Source: Panonychus citri (Eukaryota > Arthropoda > Arachnida > Trombidiformes > Tetranychidae). Taken from it: 64,000 nt of DNA. The translations under genes and the position numbers were made by a program. The notes under the pieces were generated by a model. The model did not search any database and was not told the origin of the DNA. It saw nothing but the letters and a program-made list of their open reading frames with translations. Below, piece after piece: positions 14,964 through 29,300 of the stretch (position 1 is the first letter of the stretch; every line of letters begins with the position of its first letter). Location of the stretch: positions 4,836,001 through 4,900,000 of the forward strand of contig NW_026515543.1 of the NCBI RefSeq assembly GCF_014898815.1, given 5' to 3'.

Positions 14964-17387
14964 TCATCGTCGATCTCCACGACGTCCGGTTGATGACATG
15001 GCTACTGCTCTATATCCTTGGCGCTGTTTATTTACATTTGATGAGGTCAAAAACCGTTGAGTTGCTGTGGTTATTGTACCATATTTGGGTGAAGGAGAAG
15101 AGGGTGAATTTGTTGTTGTTGATGTAGTCAAATTATTGGGTGATGATGAGTTTGATGATGATAACTGATGATGGTGCTGATGGTGATTTGGTGAAGGTTG
15201 ATGATGGTGATTATTTTGTTTGAGCAAATACATATGATTAACGTCAATTAAAGGATTAATAACGTTTGAAGGATGATCAACATCTTGATCATCGTCGTCG
15301 TCTTCATCTTCATCATCAGCATCAGTTGTAATCTGATTTGAAGGTGGTGGGGGTGGTAATACAACACTATTATTGACACTTGTCGAATTGGCAAGTCCGT
15401 TGATTAAAGTTGTTCCACTGTTAACCTTTATTAAGGTTGGTTCATGGTCACTTTTATCTGCTAATGGTTTTAAATCATTGTAATCACATGAATTATTATC
15501 ACCAATTATAACATTATTATGTTTACTATAATTGACATAATTTGTTTCTTTCACAAACTTATCCAGATTAGATAATGGGTTAGAAATTAAATGTTTTGTT
15601 GTCTTATTGTTAACACTTGAGTTTCCATTTGGATAGTTACATACATCGGGCACAGCATATTCATGATCATATCGTAATTGTTGATGATTTTGTTGATGTA
15701 AAAGAGTTGTTAATTGTTGCTGTTGAAGGAGTAAATGATGAGGATGATGATTACCTCCTCCCCCTCTATGATAATTATTAATTTCATCGGGATCACAATA
15801 AACTGGTGTTGTTGCTCCTTTACATGGATCACCAATCGAATCAAGATAATTTGTTCCAATAGTTAAAAAGTGATCAGTTTTATTGCGACCATGAAAATAA
15901 CGACGATATAAGATGAAACTACCGATAGCAACGGAGACCAATAGTATGAGAGAGAAAATAATGATGAAAATGCTGAGCATTGATGGTCCACCTTGATCAT
16001 CAGGTTCGACGGGATCTTGGGTAACCTCAAGGCTCTCCAAATCATCCATCAGTTGATTGTAATCCCCAGAAACTGGAAATGAATTAAATTTAACCTCACT
16101 GATTAACAAGAGTTTGGAGGCAAATTTAAGGGAAAACTTAATAAACTTTGAAACCTTATTACCAAGGTTAATGATCACATCTCTTGGTGATTCCGTTATA
16201 TGGTCTGGTTGATATTCCATGGTCAGTGGACTTTTTGACCAACGGGCACCATCAAAGGAGAAATAAATTCGAGCTGAACTGAAAACTTCTATATGTTTAC
16301 TGAAAAGATTATGAGTAAACAACATTACCGAACTAAAGTTACGAAGTTCACCAAATTCGAAGACAATTTCAACAGTCTCATTGCCAGCCTCCCAGCCTAT
16401 CCACTCGTAGCCCGAGTTTACTTTATAATCTTCATGAGCTTTAATCCCATCAACTAATTGACCTAATCCACGGGAAAGGTATTTACGTTGATCACGAATT
16501 CCATCGTATGAATCATCAATTAGATCACCATAACGTCCTCCAAAGGCACCGTCAGGCATGGAATAGGATAAAGGTCCATCTTTGTATGGACAACCAAACA
16601 ATTCAAATCTAAGGCAAACAGTTCGATAATGTTTCGCAAAAGGGAAAAGACGAATCATGTTGGCACCTACAATCGGTAAATCTAAGATGTTGGTTACATT
16701 TGAATAAGTGTCATTGTTTCCCTTTAAATGGGTTTGACCTTTTGAGGTTTTCCATCGAGTCCATGAAACACCAAAATCACGAGAATATTCAATAAAATAC
16801 TCTTCTAAATATTCACGACCATTTCCATTGCCGAAACGTCCTTGAGTGGCAACAGAGGTAATCACATAGCGATCAGTTAGATTGACTTGGATCCACTCGT
16901 TACCCGAAGTGTCCTGATTCAATTGTGCTTTTGGACACCAAGCACCACCAGATTCATCTTTACCAAAACGAGCAAATCGAGGACCAACACTTTGCTCATT
17001 ATATGTAGATGAAGCTGTTAATTGGTCATTTTTAATGGCACCCGATTGCATGCCAAGAGGCATAGATTTATTGCAAATGTAACTTTTAGGTCTCCATTTA
17101 TGGTTATAATGATCACTACTTTTAACTGCTGATGATGCTAAAGGTGAAGATTGAGCTCTTTCTAACAATAGTCTACCCTGATTAGATCTAGAAAATGGTG
17201 AAGATTGTGACAAGGATCCATAAAGTGATGATCTACTTCCATGAACATTTGAAAATCCACCATTATGATTATTATAAGATGGAGATGAGTTTTCATCATT
17301 ATCACCAAATTGACTGAAAGGATGATGATATGTTAAACAGGTTGGTATCAAAAGTATCCAAATGGTAATCAAAAGATTAATGATCAT
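14964..17387 (-). CDS. Discoidin domain receptor-like membrane protein without kinase domain
   Basis: This 807-residue single-exon ORF starts at an ATG with A at -3. Residues 1-19 form a signal peptide. Residues 105-266 are an F5/8 type C (discoidin) domain; C105, C151, C258 and C266 match the two-disulphide layout of DDR1/DDR2, and the GGAWCPK stretch is typical. Residues about 267-440 resemble the DDR second (discoidin-like) domain. A membrane segment spans about 470-493, followed by RRYF. The cytoplasmic tail keeps DDR-like tyrosine motifs (VYCDP near 530, EYAVPD near 576), then runs into His/Gln-, Asp/Glu- and Ser/Asn-rich low complexity and stops. DDR proteins are collagen receptor tyrosine kinases at the cell surface. 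No kinase motif is present here, and none is visible downstream to position 1. The loop Trp that DDR2 uses for collagen appears as Tyr129. It is probably a kinase-less DDR relative; ligand binding is inferred only. A spliced downstream kinase exon outside the window cannot be excluded. Confidence 0.88.
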   Translation of the reverse strand: MIINLLITIWILLIPTCLTYHHPFSQFGDNDENSSPSYNNHNGGFSNVHGSRSSLYGSLSQSSPFSRSNQGRLLLERAQSSPLASSAVKSSDHYNHKWRPKSYICNKSMPLGMQSGAIKNDQLTASSTYNEQSVGPRFARFGKDESGGAWCPKAQLNQDTSGNEWIQVNLTDRYVITSVATQGRFGNGNGREYLEEYFIEYSRDFGVSWTRWKTSKGQTHLKGNNDTYSNVTNILDLPIVGANMIRLFPFAKHYRTVCLRFELFGCPYKDGPLSYSMPDGAFGGRYGDLIDDSYDGIRDQRKYLSRGLGQLVDGIKAHEDYKVNSGYEWIGWEAGNETVEIVFEFGELRNFSSVMLFTHNLFSKHIEVFSSARIYFSFDGARWSKSPLTMEYQPDHITESPRDVIINLGNKVSKFIKFSLKFASKLLLISEVKFNSFPVSGDYNQLMDDLESLEVTQDPVEPDDQGGPSMLSIFIIIFSLILLVSVAIGSFILYRRYFHGRNKTDHFLTIGTNYLDSIGDPCKGATTPVYCDPDEINNYHRGGGGNHHPHHLLLQQQQLTTLLHQQNHQQLRYDHEYAVPDVCNYPNGNSSVNNKTTKHLISNPLSNLDKFVKETNYVNYSKHNNVIIGDNNSCDYNDLKPLADKSDHEPTLIKVNSGTTLINGLANSTSVNNSVVLPPPPPSNQITTDADDEDEDDDDDQDVDHPSNVINPLIDVNHMYLLKQNNHHHQPSPNHHQHHHQLSSSNSSSPNNLTTSTTTNSPSSPSPKYGTITTATQRFLTSSNVNKQRQGYRAVAMSSTGRRGDRR

Positions 17388-20300
17388 GTTGATGACTTTT
17401 TAACTGGATGAAGTTGGTGGGTAGATAATGTGTAGTGGTGAACGATAGAGAGAGAGAAAAGTGGTGAGTGAGATAATGATGAAAGATGATGATGGTAAAT
17501 TGGTTAGTCCCAGAAGAAATGTATGAGTAGAAATAGAAAGAAAAAATCAGTGGATGTGCAATCAAAACACAACACTCACAGAGAAAAAATCAGTAGAATA
17601 GAAAATTACACTGAAGTTGATGAAGAACAAAAAAAATCCAAAGGTAGCTTATCAAAAGAATCAGATTTAGCTTTTGAGAGCCTTGAACTTCAGTGATAAT
17701 AAACCAGCATTAACATGGAATAAACAATGGTAATTATCTAGACTCGTGAAGAAAATTAAAGTAATCAAGTCCATGATATTAATGATGATGAAGAGAAAAT
17801 CATTAAACGAATATGGAATTTTGTTTTCTCTATAGAAAAAAAAACCAAGTAGAAGATGAAATGTTTTGTTTGTTAATATTCCAGAAACAAAAAGGAAGAT
17901 GTTTAAATGTAGAAAGTAAATTAGAATAAACTTAAACACTAAAGAGAATTAGAGAGTCACAGGGAGATTAATGAAGATATTTAAGCCAAAGAGAAGAAAA
18001 AGAAAAAAAAATTCCAATATTATCCAATGGTAATAGAAGATGAAGAAAAAGCGTAACTCGGAAAAGCGAAAGAATAAAAAAAGTCGATTCCATTTAATTC
18101 AAACTGGATCATGTTCACTTATATGAAATGTTCGGAAAAATATGATGATGATGATGATGATGAAAAGGAAGATGAAGATAAAATAGTGATCACTTATAAA
18201 TAATATTGAGAATAAAAAAACGTTGTTGTTGAGACAAAATCTCCAAGTAAACTGAACTTAACCTCAGACTTAACTGGTAACATTTGAGTCTCTCAACGAA
18301 AGGGAGAAAAGAGAGAAGCGAAAAAGAAAAAAGTGGCTCCATCCACCGGGAAGAGCGAAAGTCACATGAGATCAATGATCTTCCATTTGGACGGAAAAGA
18401 AAGAGAAAATATTGACTAATCTTCTCTTTCTCTTATTACCTTTTCTTACCTTGAGACAATCAGACTCACTTTTAATTGTCTTCCAATTGTTACATTTTTA
18501 ATCATCTCTTTTTTTTATTCTCTTAATCAACATTTACATCTTTCTATTAATTAATTGTGATTCTACTTAATTACAATTATGTCTCACTGATGATTAACTG
18601 ATTATAAATTGTTACCTTTTTGTGATTAGTTTTTTTGTTCTTTTCTTTTTTTTTTAAATTCTATTCTCTTTTTCCTCCATTTTGTTTATTTCCCTCGTAA
18701 TTTTTTTCTCCCTTAATTTATTTAATTGTTTGATTTCTTTGTTATCTTTACAATTAATTGTCTGTGATTAAATTTAATTTCTCTTTGGTTATCTAACCAT
18801 CTTTCATAAGATTTAAATCCCCGTTAGCAACTCATCAATTTTTTTTCTAAATCTTCATCTTGGTCTTTATTTCCGTTTCCAATTTTCACCTTTTGTGTCA
18901 GTTTTGGATTCCATTTTTAATTGTTATTCTAATAAGAGATTATAGTGTGTCCCTCATAATTTAGATTATTAATATGGTCTCTCAATCTTTTGCTTGGTAA
19001 TCCTGTTTATTGTTTATCCTCATCTTTTTCTGTTGTTATTTTTTCTTCAACATGTTTCCATTTTCTCAGGTAAAAACATGCAAAGGTAACATTTTGATTA
19101 ATTTATATTTTTTCTTTATTCTCTTTTCGCCATTTTGTTGTCTTTTTTCCCTTCTTTCTCTTGTCTAGTCTCATTGTCTCTGTATAATCATCATCTCTTT
19201 TCTTTTCCATTTCAGTTTTTTTTGTTCTCTTGTTGTCCTGGACTTGTAATAAATTGCGAATAGATGATTTTGAGTAATCATCTTCTTCAGATGTGGTACT
19301 AAGAATGTGGTTAACTTTGGATAATTAATTGATGACAGTAATTACTTCATCTTCTAATTTATATTATCTATGTGAAAAACAACTTGCTGAAGAAAAAAAG
19401 GAAACAACAACTAGAATAACAATGGAAATCAAATCTGAAAGTAAAGAGATTCATGGATAATAATAAGATATTACATTTCCAGCCATTTAATGGATTGGAT
19501 TAATTGTTGAACCCTTATTTTCTTTTGTCTTCTTTCCATTTCTTATATTGATAGAAAGGGAAATCTTGTTGAGTGATACTCGTAAGAATTTATCATCATT
19601 TCCATCAACATCAACAGGATCATCACAATCTCAACGGAATTGGTCAGAAACACCAAACAGTGAATTGAAAGAAAAGTGAAATATTGGTTGGCATAACATA
19701 ACATCCTCATCATCATCATCGACAACAACAACAACACGAGAAACAACTACAATATCAATGATAATGATGATAATATCAATAAGATCAACTCTCCCACAAC
19801 TCCAATCAGTTGAATTGAAGCTTCAACGGGCAAACAGTCAACATTAACTTGTCCCAACTGTAAACTTGAATGTCAATGTGAAGAGAGAGAGAGAGGAAGA
19901 GACAGTAAAAAGATACATTCATTTATATGAATCAAAGTAATATGTCATCTAACATATTCAAAATATCAAGAACAATAATCATAGAAAGACAGTGAGAGAG
20001 TCATACCCATAGAAAAGTATCATGTCAGATCCGTAGATTGATGGGAAAATGTTGTAATATTACATAGATAAAGAGAGAGAGAGAGAGAGAGAAAGTGGGG
20101 GAGTAAGAGAGATAAAAATGAAAATGAGATGAATGAGAGTATAAAAAAATACAGTGAACAAAAAAACGAGATGTACTTGAGAGTTTATCCGATTGCGATT
20201 CAAGTAGTAGACATGATGATGACTCTGAGGAAGACGAGAAAAAAGTACACATGGACATTGATGAGAGAGAAAAACAAAGGATGAGGAAGCATAAGAGGCC

Positions 20301-23300
20301 TGATGACTACGATGAGAAAGGTATTTGAATTAGCGGTTAAACATCATCAATGACACTTTGAATTAATATATTATTGACATTTCTCTTTCTTTTCTCTATT
20401 CCAGATTCTCAATGGTTAACACACTTACAATCGACATTCTAATTCACAAAATACGGTTACTGTCAAAATTTTCTCATCATCTCATCTCCTTCATCTTCGT
20501 GAGTACATATATTTACTTGTGAGTGATACAATTGCGCTTGATTAAACAACAAAAGCAAAATGAGAAACTAATTGTAATTCAACAACAAGAAATATATATT
20601 ATAATATTTAACTTTGTTATTACAAAACTCATATTATCATATAAGTGGCATGGAAAACTGTTAAATCCATCCTACTAATCTATATCTTTCCCAATCCCAC
20701 TACTTTATCCTCTTGCACCATTGAGAAAGTAACAATTATGATTAAGCAAGAAGAGGAAGAAAAACAATCTAATAATGTTATTATAATCATTCTGATGATG
20801 ATTATGTTTCCTTAATCCAATCAAATCAGTAAATCTTTTTTTTATTCATTTAACTTACACTTACAAACTAACTGCTAATACTTGTAACACTTCAATCAAA
20901 TTGATAGACACTTTGAGCTGGTTCGAGGAATAAGTAATAACAATTGATTAACCTAATTTCTTGAAATCAATTTAAACATATCCTATTCAATTAGAAGCAA
21001 TTTAAATGTTTTAAATCGCTCCATTAGTGTAACAATTAAGAAATTAAGTGAAATCGTTTCAACAATTTGTTTCTCACTTTGCTTTTGTATCTTTTTTCAA
21101 TTGTAATTTAACTTTTATTGAAATGTTAACATTTATTATTATTATGATATAAGTTAATCCTGATATTTCATCATCACTATTTTTTTTTAATTTGAACAGT
21201 TTAAGTCATCATGATTAACCTAAACATCATCACAATCAAGACTCAGGATGCAAACAATTGATCAACTCCCAATAGGATTGAAAGAAAAGTAAACTTATCA
21301 AGATTAATTGTTACTTTCCCATTATCATAATTAACAAAACTAATAACAATTAGGCCAAAATTATAACAGTAAATGTTTCCCCCTTCACGATTTAATCTAT
21401 TACATGTTCACTAATCTTAATCCAAACAATTTCAATTCAGTTAATTAACTTGATTAGAAATAATAATTTTTAAATTTTCTTCCATGTTTTCATATTATCA
21501 AAATTGACAGGGAACAAAAATCAATATAATCTAGTTAATTATAATCCGAATCAGTTAAAATAACATAGAAAATGAGACATAATCAATATTTAAGGCAGAA
21601 AATTTAATGATTAATTAAAAAGAACATGATAATTATTTATACCATATTATCATCTTTGAATTATTAATTATCATCAACTTTTTCCGCTCTCTAACTAACT
21701 CATAATCATCACTGTTAATTATTATCATTATAATCATCAGTTAATCTGTTACCTTTTTCATCTTCATCAAATGATATAATATAAATGTTAAAATCCTCTA
21801 GTACATTAACGTAATTTAGATATTCATTTAAATTATTAATCATTACTGTTCATTTAATCATGTTGTTTTTACGTTATATTCATGATAAGTTTCCTATTTC
21901 ATAATAATAATCATCATCTTTTTAATCACCTTTCAAATCCTAATCATTAGTTTTCCATTCATTTCCTTTACATATCATTTTTCAGTTATAATTACAATTA
22001 CTGTTCCTTGTTTAATCCTTTGCTAAATAAGGTTTAAATAGATCACAAAAAAACAAGCAACATGATTAAATATCATTAAATTGAATCATGTTATTGAATC
22101 AAATTAGGATTGTAAACAAACAGAATTGATGATGATGATGATGATGATGAGAGTCAGAATCAACATGAACCAATATTATTTTATAGAAGTAAAAATCTTA
22201 AAATAATTGGACTTAAAATTTGGGATAAAGAGAAACACTGAAAGTAAGATGATGAAGATAAGGGAAATGATGATGGAGGTGGATGATGAGGAAGAGAATA
22301 AAAAAAGATGAGTTGTTTTTTTTTATCTTATATGAAGGTATTGAAATACAATATAAATCGGCTTTGTTAGTCTTTAAAATGGTTCATTTAAGTTGTGCAT
22401 TGAAATAATAGTTATCATGATTCAGGGAGGAAGATAAAGATGATGAAGGATGATGATGCTACTGGAACTTGTAAAATTACAACATGTTCAGACATGCATT
22501 TCGCATGCAAAGAGATCAGTTTTTTTGTTCATTATTTCATCATCTTCGTCTCTCTCTCTCTCTCTTTCTCTCTCTCCGATTCTTCATCAATTCAACTTAC
22601 AAGCTTAAGATCAAGTCTCAAGGGGAAAAGATCAAGAATGATGAGGAATTTGGTGAGAGAGATGGAAAACAAGGATGAAAAAGAAAAAGAAAAAGGTAAA
22701 ATCCTTTCATCAATTTTTGATGAATTAATATTTTTTCACTTTGCTGTATTATCATCATGCTGTAAATAGAAAAGGTCTTCTCTCTCTCTCTCTCTCTCCC
22801 AGGAGAATGAGTTTAGTGATATTAAAAATACAAGAGGATGAAAAGATGAAGATGAAATGAGAAACAACTAAAAACAACAAATAATAATACATAGTAAAAA
22901 GATTATCATCATTAACATTACAATGATGATGATAATAAACAAAATAATGTTTGATGATGATTTTTATGAGATTGAAGATGATGATGAAGACAGAATAGAG
23001 CCTACGGTGTTTTCTTTCATCCTCATCCTCATCCACTTCCATCATCCTAAACCTTATTATCACAATGATGGTTGATCATCATCATCATCATTGGAAAGTG
23101 ATGATGGTATAAAAAATTAATGTGAATTAAACTCATCATCATCAATATCATCAACTAATTGTAACTATTATGATGACATTTTCAATGATCACTATTGAAG
23201 ATTATGGTGAAGCTTAACACCGGCACAACGGACTAAACTCCCAATGGTAAATGCGAGTATTAATAATAAATGTGATCAATTGGAACGGGTACATTTCAGT

Positions 23301-26300
23301 TACAATTTATACCGTTATTAAACTCAGGCCAAAGTCAAATAATGATAATGATATATTTTCATTATCATTTAGTAATTTTAACTTTTTCCTCTTCCTCCAT
23401 CCCTCCGATGAGTCAATGTAATCACAATAATAATAAGAATGAATCTAAACAACAACCTGCCTCAAGGAATCACTTTTTCCTTCATCATCTTCTTGTTTCT
23501 CTAAAACTTTCATCATCAATTTTAGCTTATCCTCATTCCTATGAGCTGTTTTTCAACAAATCTTTTTCCATTTGATATTCATCATCATCTTTTTGGCTCT
23601 TTTTACATCTTTCTCTCTCTCTCTCTCTCTCCCTTTCAAAGATTTGCCTTCATCTCCTCTGCATCATCCGTATATTGAATTTGATTGGTTACTTTGTCTT
23701 GTGTGTTTATCTTTACTTTCAAGTCTTGTTCTTGGTGACATGAGGATGAAGTTGAAGAGGAAGATGAAGATAAGGCTGATATCGGTTCGATGTCATCAAG
23801 GAAAAGCACGTTTACTTGTGGGCTTGGTCTTAATACTAAAAGTACGCTATTAATTTGACATGCGTTTCGAGTTTAATTTTTATGGGGCGGAAGTCAACAG
23901 TCATCTCGTCAACTCGTGTGCCTTGTTCATCATAATCAATGAAAGAGACAAAAGATGATGAAAAAGGAGAATCACCTTCATCACCATCCATCCCATCATC
24001 GTCTTCTTCAAACACACAACCCAAATCCCGACACAAACACGAACCACATCCTCTTCAAATATTTGCTCAAAAGTTTCACTTTGCATCTTTACCTCCGCCT
24101 CAGTAAAATCAGAAACCTCTACGTTTGGTCATCTTGTCTTCCATCATCTTGATTTCCAGGTCAACACTAGAGAAAAGAAAAGAAATCAACAATCAGAACA
24201 TTTATTATATTAGTATCATTTTCATTCTAATTTTTTTGTTCTCACCACAATTAATCTTTACGATGATGATCGTTTCTTTCCAACCATCAAGACTAAATTA
24301 AACGAAACACTTAAGTGAATAGGAAACAGGAGACGAAGTGGAGTGGGAGGAGGATCAAGACAAGGATCAAGACGAGGTAGAGGAGAGACAGAGATTCTTT
24401 TTTCATCCTTTTTATTCATCATCTTCATTGAGAACTACAAATATCTTACCTCTTCCTATTTCCTTCATCTCCTCCTCCTCCATCATAATCTCAAAACGCC
24501 TACACAAATCTTCATCATCATCATCAACCTACAAAGTGAAAGAGTACAAATGATGATGATCATCATCATAATCATCATCTTTTACTCCACAGAGTTAATA
24601 TTACAAATAGAATCTGTTATGAGCCTCGAGATTTTGGAAAAACGGAAAGAGTAATTTAAGGAATTTTTTTCTTCTTCTTTTCTCTTGTAGAGAAACAAAT
24701 TAAAATTTATTTCTCCCGGAAAGTCATTCATTGTAAATCACTCGGAGATTGTAATTGAACCTCCTTCTCCTGCGACTCTCCCTATTTTTACCCTTTCCAT
24801 TGAATCTCCACACCCTGAAAAATATGTAATAAGTTAACATGCAAATTATTATGTTGATGATGATGATCAATGGATAATCTTTGTTGGTGGTAAGAGAACT
24901 GATGAAAAATTGAAAGGGTTCAGAACAACGATATTTGTATCACGAAATCATCATCATCATTCGAGAGAGAGAAAAAAGATTATATATTATTATTAGAATG
25001 ATGATAAAAAAGATGAAATATCTTTGGACAGATTACATAATAGAATCTACAGTGGGAGGGAAAAGTTTAGATTCAAATAACTGGACTGATGAATATTAGA
25101 AAATATTTTTCTACTGAATTGGAGTTTTTTTTTCTTACAAGAAAAGAGGAACATGATGGAGAGGAGGAGGAGTGGAAGATGAAAAGATGAGGATAAAAAT
25201 GGAATATGAATGAATAAATGAAGAGTACGATGATGATAAGGATATTTCTTCTTCTTCTTCGAAGGAGAAGAAGAAAAATTTTCCTTTACTCAATTACCAT
25301 TGAACCGAATGTATAAATTTCATGTATATGAATCAGAATTGTAGCCTGTTTTTTATCACAGATTATCTGAATTCATCTGTTATCATGAATCAAGAAAAAT
25401 AATAATACATAAATAATATTAGATAATAATAAAAGGATAACTTGAAATGATGATGATGATGATGATGAAAAAGTATCTTCCTCTTGCTGTGATGTTGCCT
25501 CTTTTTTTTTCATTACATTTCAATTTTTGTTCAATCAACTCACAAAGATCAAAGTAATTTATTTAATTTTGATTAATTGTAATACTACAATTGATATTTA
25601 CCATTAGGTTATTATAATACTTTTCCCTTGATCATCTGCATCTTCATCATTAATATCATTCATTTGATTAATGATAAGTTAACCTTATAAACAACCAAAG
25701 GGAGGAAAATGTTTTAATTGTTGGAATAAAATTAAATTAAACTTATCTGGTAATATTGTTTTAGAGATGTAAACAAGTTGATTGTTATTAAATTGTTTCC
25801 AATGGAGATTTGATTGAAAATCAACTAACCTGTTTTTTTTTGAAAGAAATGAAAAGGAAAATATAACAACCTGAATCAGAGGAATCGGAATGGATGAAAA
25901 CAAAAGGTAAATTGAAGATTCATCGTAGTATCATCATCTTGTTGTTTCTCATCGTTATCATCCTTTGATCATCATCATCATCATCATTATAAAGCTCCAT
26001 GTGATGCAAATGATTTATGCTTTTGAAATTTTCCAACCGGTTGAAGGTGATTTTGTTTTCGCTGAAAGAAAATGTAAATTTCATCGGAAATTTTGGCTTC
26101 ATCATCGTCTTTTCTTTGCCATCTTCTTCATTTCTTCATGTATCTATTTTTTCATATTCATCATCCTCCATGAGATTTCAATTCATCTCTTTCAATCCAT
26201 TACCATGAGAGAGGACATTTTGTTTAGAAGGAGGAAAACGACAGAGAAGCAAAATAATAATATGCTTTCAACTGATATTACATTCACCACAGAAATTAAC

Positions 26301-29300
26301 ATGCATTTTCAATGACATGGAACATGAAACATGAAATAGTTTCCATTGTCTGTCTTCATCTGCCATCATCCCATCTTCATATCCATCTTTTTATCATCAT
26401 CATGGTAACTTCAACTTCCTGTCCATAGATGGATTTCTCAATAGTTTCCTTTTCGATAGCGTCTCTGTGGTTATTATTATCCAAATGATGCAACTTAAAA
26501 AAAAGACAAAAAGAAAAGATTAAGAAGATGAATCAAAATAGAGAAGATGAAAGGTAAGATGATGAGCAACTTTCTCACTCGAGATATTCACACCTTCCTC
26601 TCTCATCATAAGAAGAAAAAGAGAAAGATGAGAACTTCTTTTCTAATCTTATCCAATCTAAAAGGTGAAAAACTCAAGAAAAAGGGATGAATTTGCTTAT
26701 CTTACCTGAAGAATGTGATTAAGATGCTGGATTAAGTTTCCAATTGTATTAGTGAGTTTAACTTTTTCTTCATCTTTCTCACATTTTCTGTCTAATCTTA
26801 ACCTTTCAATGATGTTGTTCAGTATTTTGACTTCTCCTTTTTGATTAATTGTCTTCTAATAAAGAACCTTTTCCCATTTTTGGTTCCTTTTTCATCTTCA
26901 TCTTCATCCTAATCTTTTCTCATCATCTCTCTTTCTTTAGTCTTGTTTTCTTGTTCGCTTTCGCTTCTCTCTTTAGGATATCTTGTTGCTGCTCTCTTAT
27001 TAACCTCTTACTAGAAAACACTTAATACGAGAAAGGAGGCTCAAGAATCTTCATCTATTGTCCGATTTTTTTTCTCTTCATCAGTCTTCATCTTCATCGA
27101 TAATGTATTAGAAAGTATCATCATCTCCTCCTTCTTTATCGCCTTCATTTTTTTTTGTTTCAGCATCTCTCCTCTTGCTCTTTTTTATTATCATCTTGAT
27201 AGTGCATATCAAATGAACTATTCACCCTTGACCGGGACATTCTTAAGGCCTTGATGTACTTGCTCCTGAAAGCCCTTTCTCCTTCTCTCACTTATCCTAC
27301 TCTTGAAAACTCAATGAGACTTAACGTGAAAAAAAGGGCATCATCTTCAAATTATCTTCACGTGAGGTCCAAGAGAGGGTGGAAACTGTTAAGATGTATA
27401 CACGTCCAAAGATGAAAAGTAAATGTGGTCGACCTCACTTACATTAATGTAAAAAAGCCTTAGCCTTTTAAGTCTTTCCATGTCCATCTTTATCCTTCAC
27501 CACTCTGACCATCTTCATTTGACTTGTATATTGATGAGTTACCCTGGTTACTTTAGGTTTTGACCAGAACCAAAAGCGTAACTTAATTGAATACAAATTG
27601 AGACCATAATTTAATATGACATCGGCTCTCTATCTCTTCATGTAGCTCTCTGTCAGTCAACTTTTTTTCTTCAACTTTCTCTCTCACTTTTCTTTATCTT
27701 CCCCTCACTTCTTCTTCTTCTTCTTCTTCTTCTGCCTTTAAGGTTCATTGGTCAATCAAGGTTTCTCTGTGTAACTTATTACACACGAACTACTGTCGAG
27801 AGGATCTCCCTGTTATCCATCCAAAGCAGCTTCCATTAATTGGGATTGACCTTTTCTTTGGTTCCAGTTTTGTGTATGTTTATCAAAATCCATATCTGTT
27901 GATTAAGTTGTAATCCTTGTTTCTTTCACTTGATTATGATGATCTTCTTGTGTTATTATGATGAATATTGGATGAAGTTGGCCGATATAATCAACTTGAC
28001 TGACTGACCAATGTTAATAATGGTAATGTTGATAATAATAAAAGCTTTTCTTCAGAAACAAAACCATAACGAATGGATAATTTATCCTTATTAGATATGT
28101 AATAGACTTCATTTTCAGTTTTTACTCTCCAGTATGTTACTCAAATTTAAAAACTTCTGATGATTACCAGGTATATCCATCAATGATAGATGATTGAATT
28201 AAATTCAATTACAAATTTGAGCCGGAATCACGTTCAGATTTTTATAATATCATTGTTACCATTGGAACAGCAATTTGATATTGATCATCTGCAGGAAATA
28301 AGGGAGGAAATTAGGTAATACAATTAATAAAATTAAGTGATTAACATGGTTATTATTTGGGTTGATCAATTAAAAATAAAACTTAGCAACAATTAATCAA
28401 ATCAATTATATCTGAATTTACCGTTACAATTGGTTAGTTGATTTTGATACTAAAACTAATCAAAATCAATTAGTAATTGTTTTTAATTAAAGTGAATTAA
28501 CTTTTGTCGACTGATTAAATTTGTTCTGTTTTAACTGATTGATCAAAGGGAGGAAATCATTTCGCAAATTGAATTAAAACTTCCCCGGACTTCACCTAAA
28601 TTGTAAAAGATTATTTAATTGATAATTACCAAGTCTCTCATTTTTTTTGTGCCACTAGTTCATCATGACAGAGATACGGAAGATATAATCTGTCATGGCA
28701 ACTATTTCTTCATGGAAACCATGATAATCATGGTAATCATCAGCTCGTTGATTAACTTGTTTCATCAATAATGTTGAAGGTGGTTATCAATTCAATCTTT
28801 TGCTACTCTCTCTCCTCCCATTGAAAACTTAAGTAATAAGGCACCGCGATGATGATGATGAATAAGGAAGAGAAAAAACCAAAGAAGAAATCTGAGAAAA
28901 AGAGAAAAGAAAAAAAGTTATGAGGAAAAAAGAGGAAGAAAATAATAATAGATAAAAAAGGAGAAAAGGAAGATGAAGATGAAGAAAAGAAAGGTAACTT
29001 CTCGTAGACAAACAAAGACATTAAAAAGAAAAGAAGAGGAAAAGATGATGAGGTGGTGGGAGGAGGAGGAAGATGAAGATGAAGATGAAGAGTAGAGGGA
29101 AATAAAAGAGTATATAAAAAAAGCTTCTTCCATTGATGTTGTGATGATGTTGATGTTATGGGGTTTATAATGTTGATCCTTGGTGTTACTGTGGTTTTTT
29201 GTTGTTTCAGTTGTTAGAACGAGTCAACAGTTTTTTTGTTATTGTTGTTAAAAAGCAAAAATGCTTCTTTCATCTTCATCATATTATTTTCCCTCCTTTT

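Noticed and set aside
18782..18795. 14 bases identical to the start of miR-9 (TCTTTGGTTATCTA)
   Set aside because: No complementary arm lies within about 80 bp on either side, so no miRNA hairpin forms.
22440..24654. A group of open frames of 60-110 codons on both strands
   Set aside because: Compositional noise: short, repeat-derived, overlapping on both strands, with no domain or splice support.
27420..27440. GTGGTCGACCTCAC palindrome resembling the element 1 motif
   Set aside because: It lacks the TCGAWCGA core and flanks; a single chance palindrome.
28803..29133. Ser/Phe/Leu-rich frames on the minus strand
   Set aside because: Low-complexity by-product of a purine-rich block, with overlapping frames all open.
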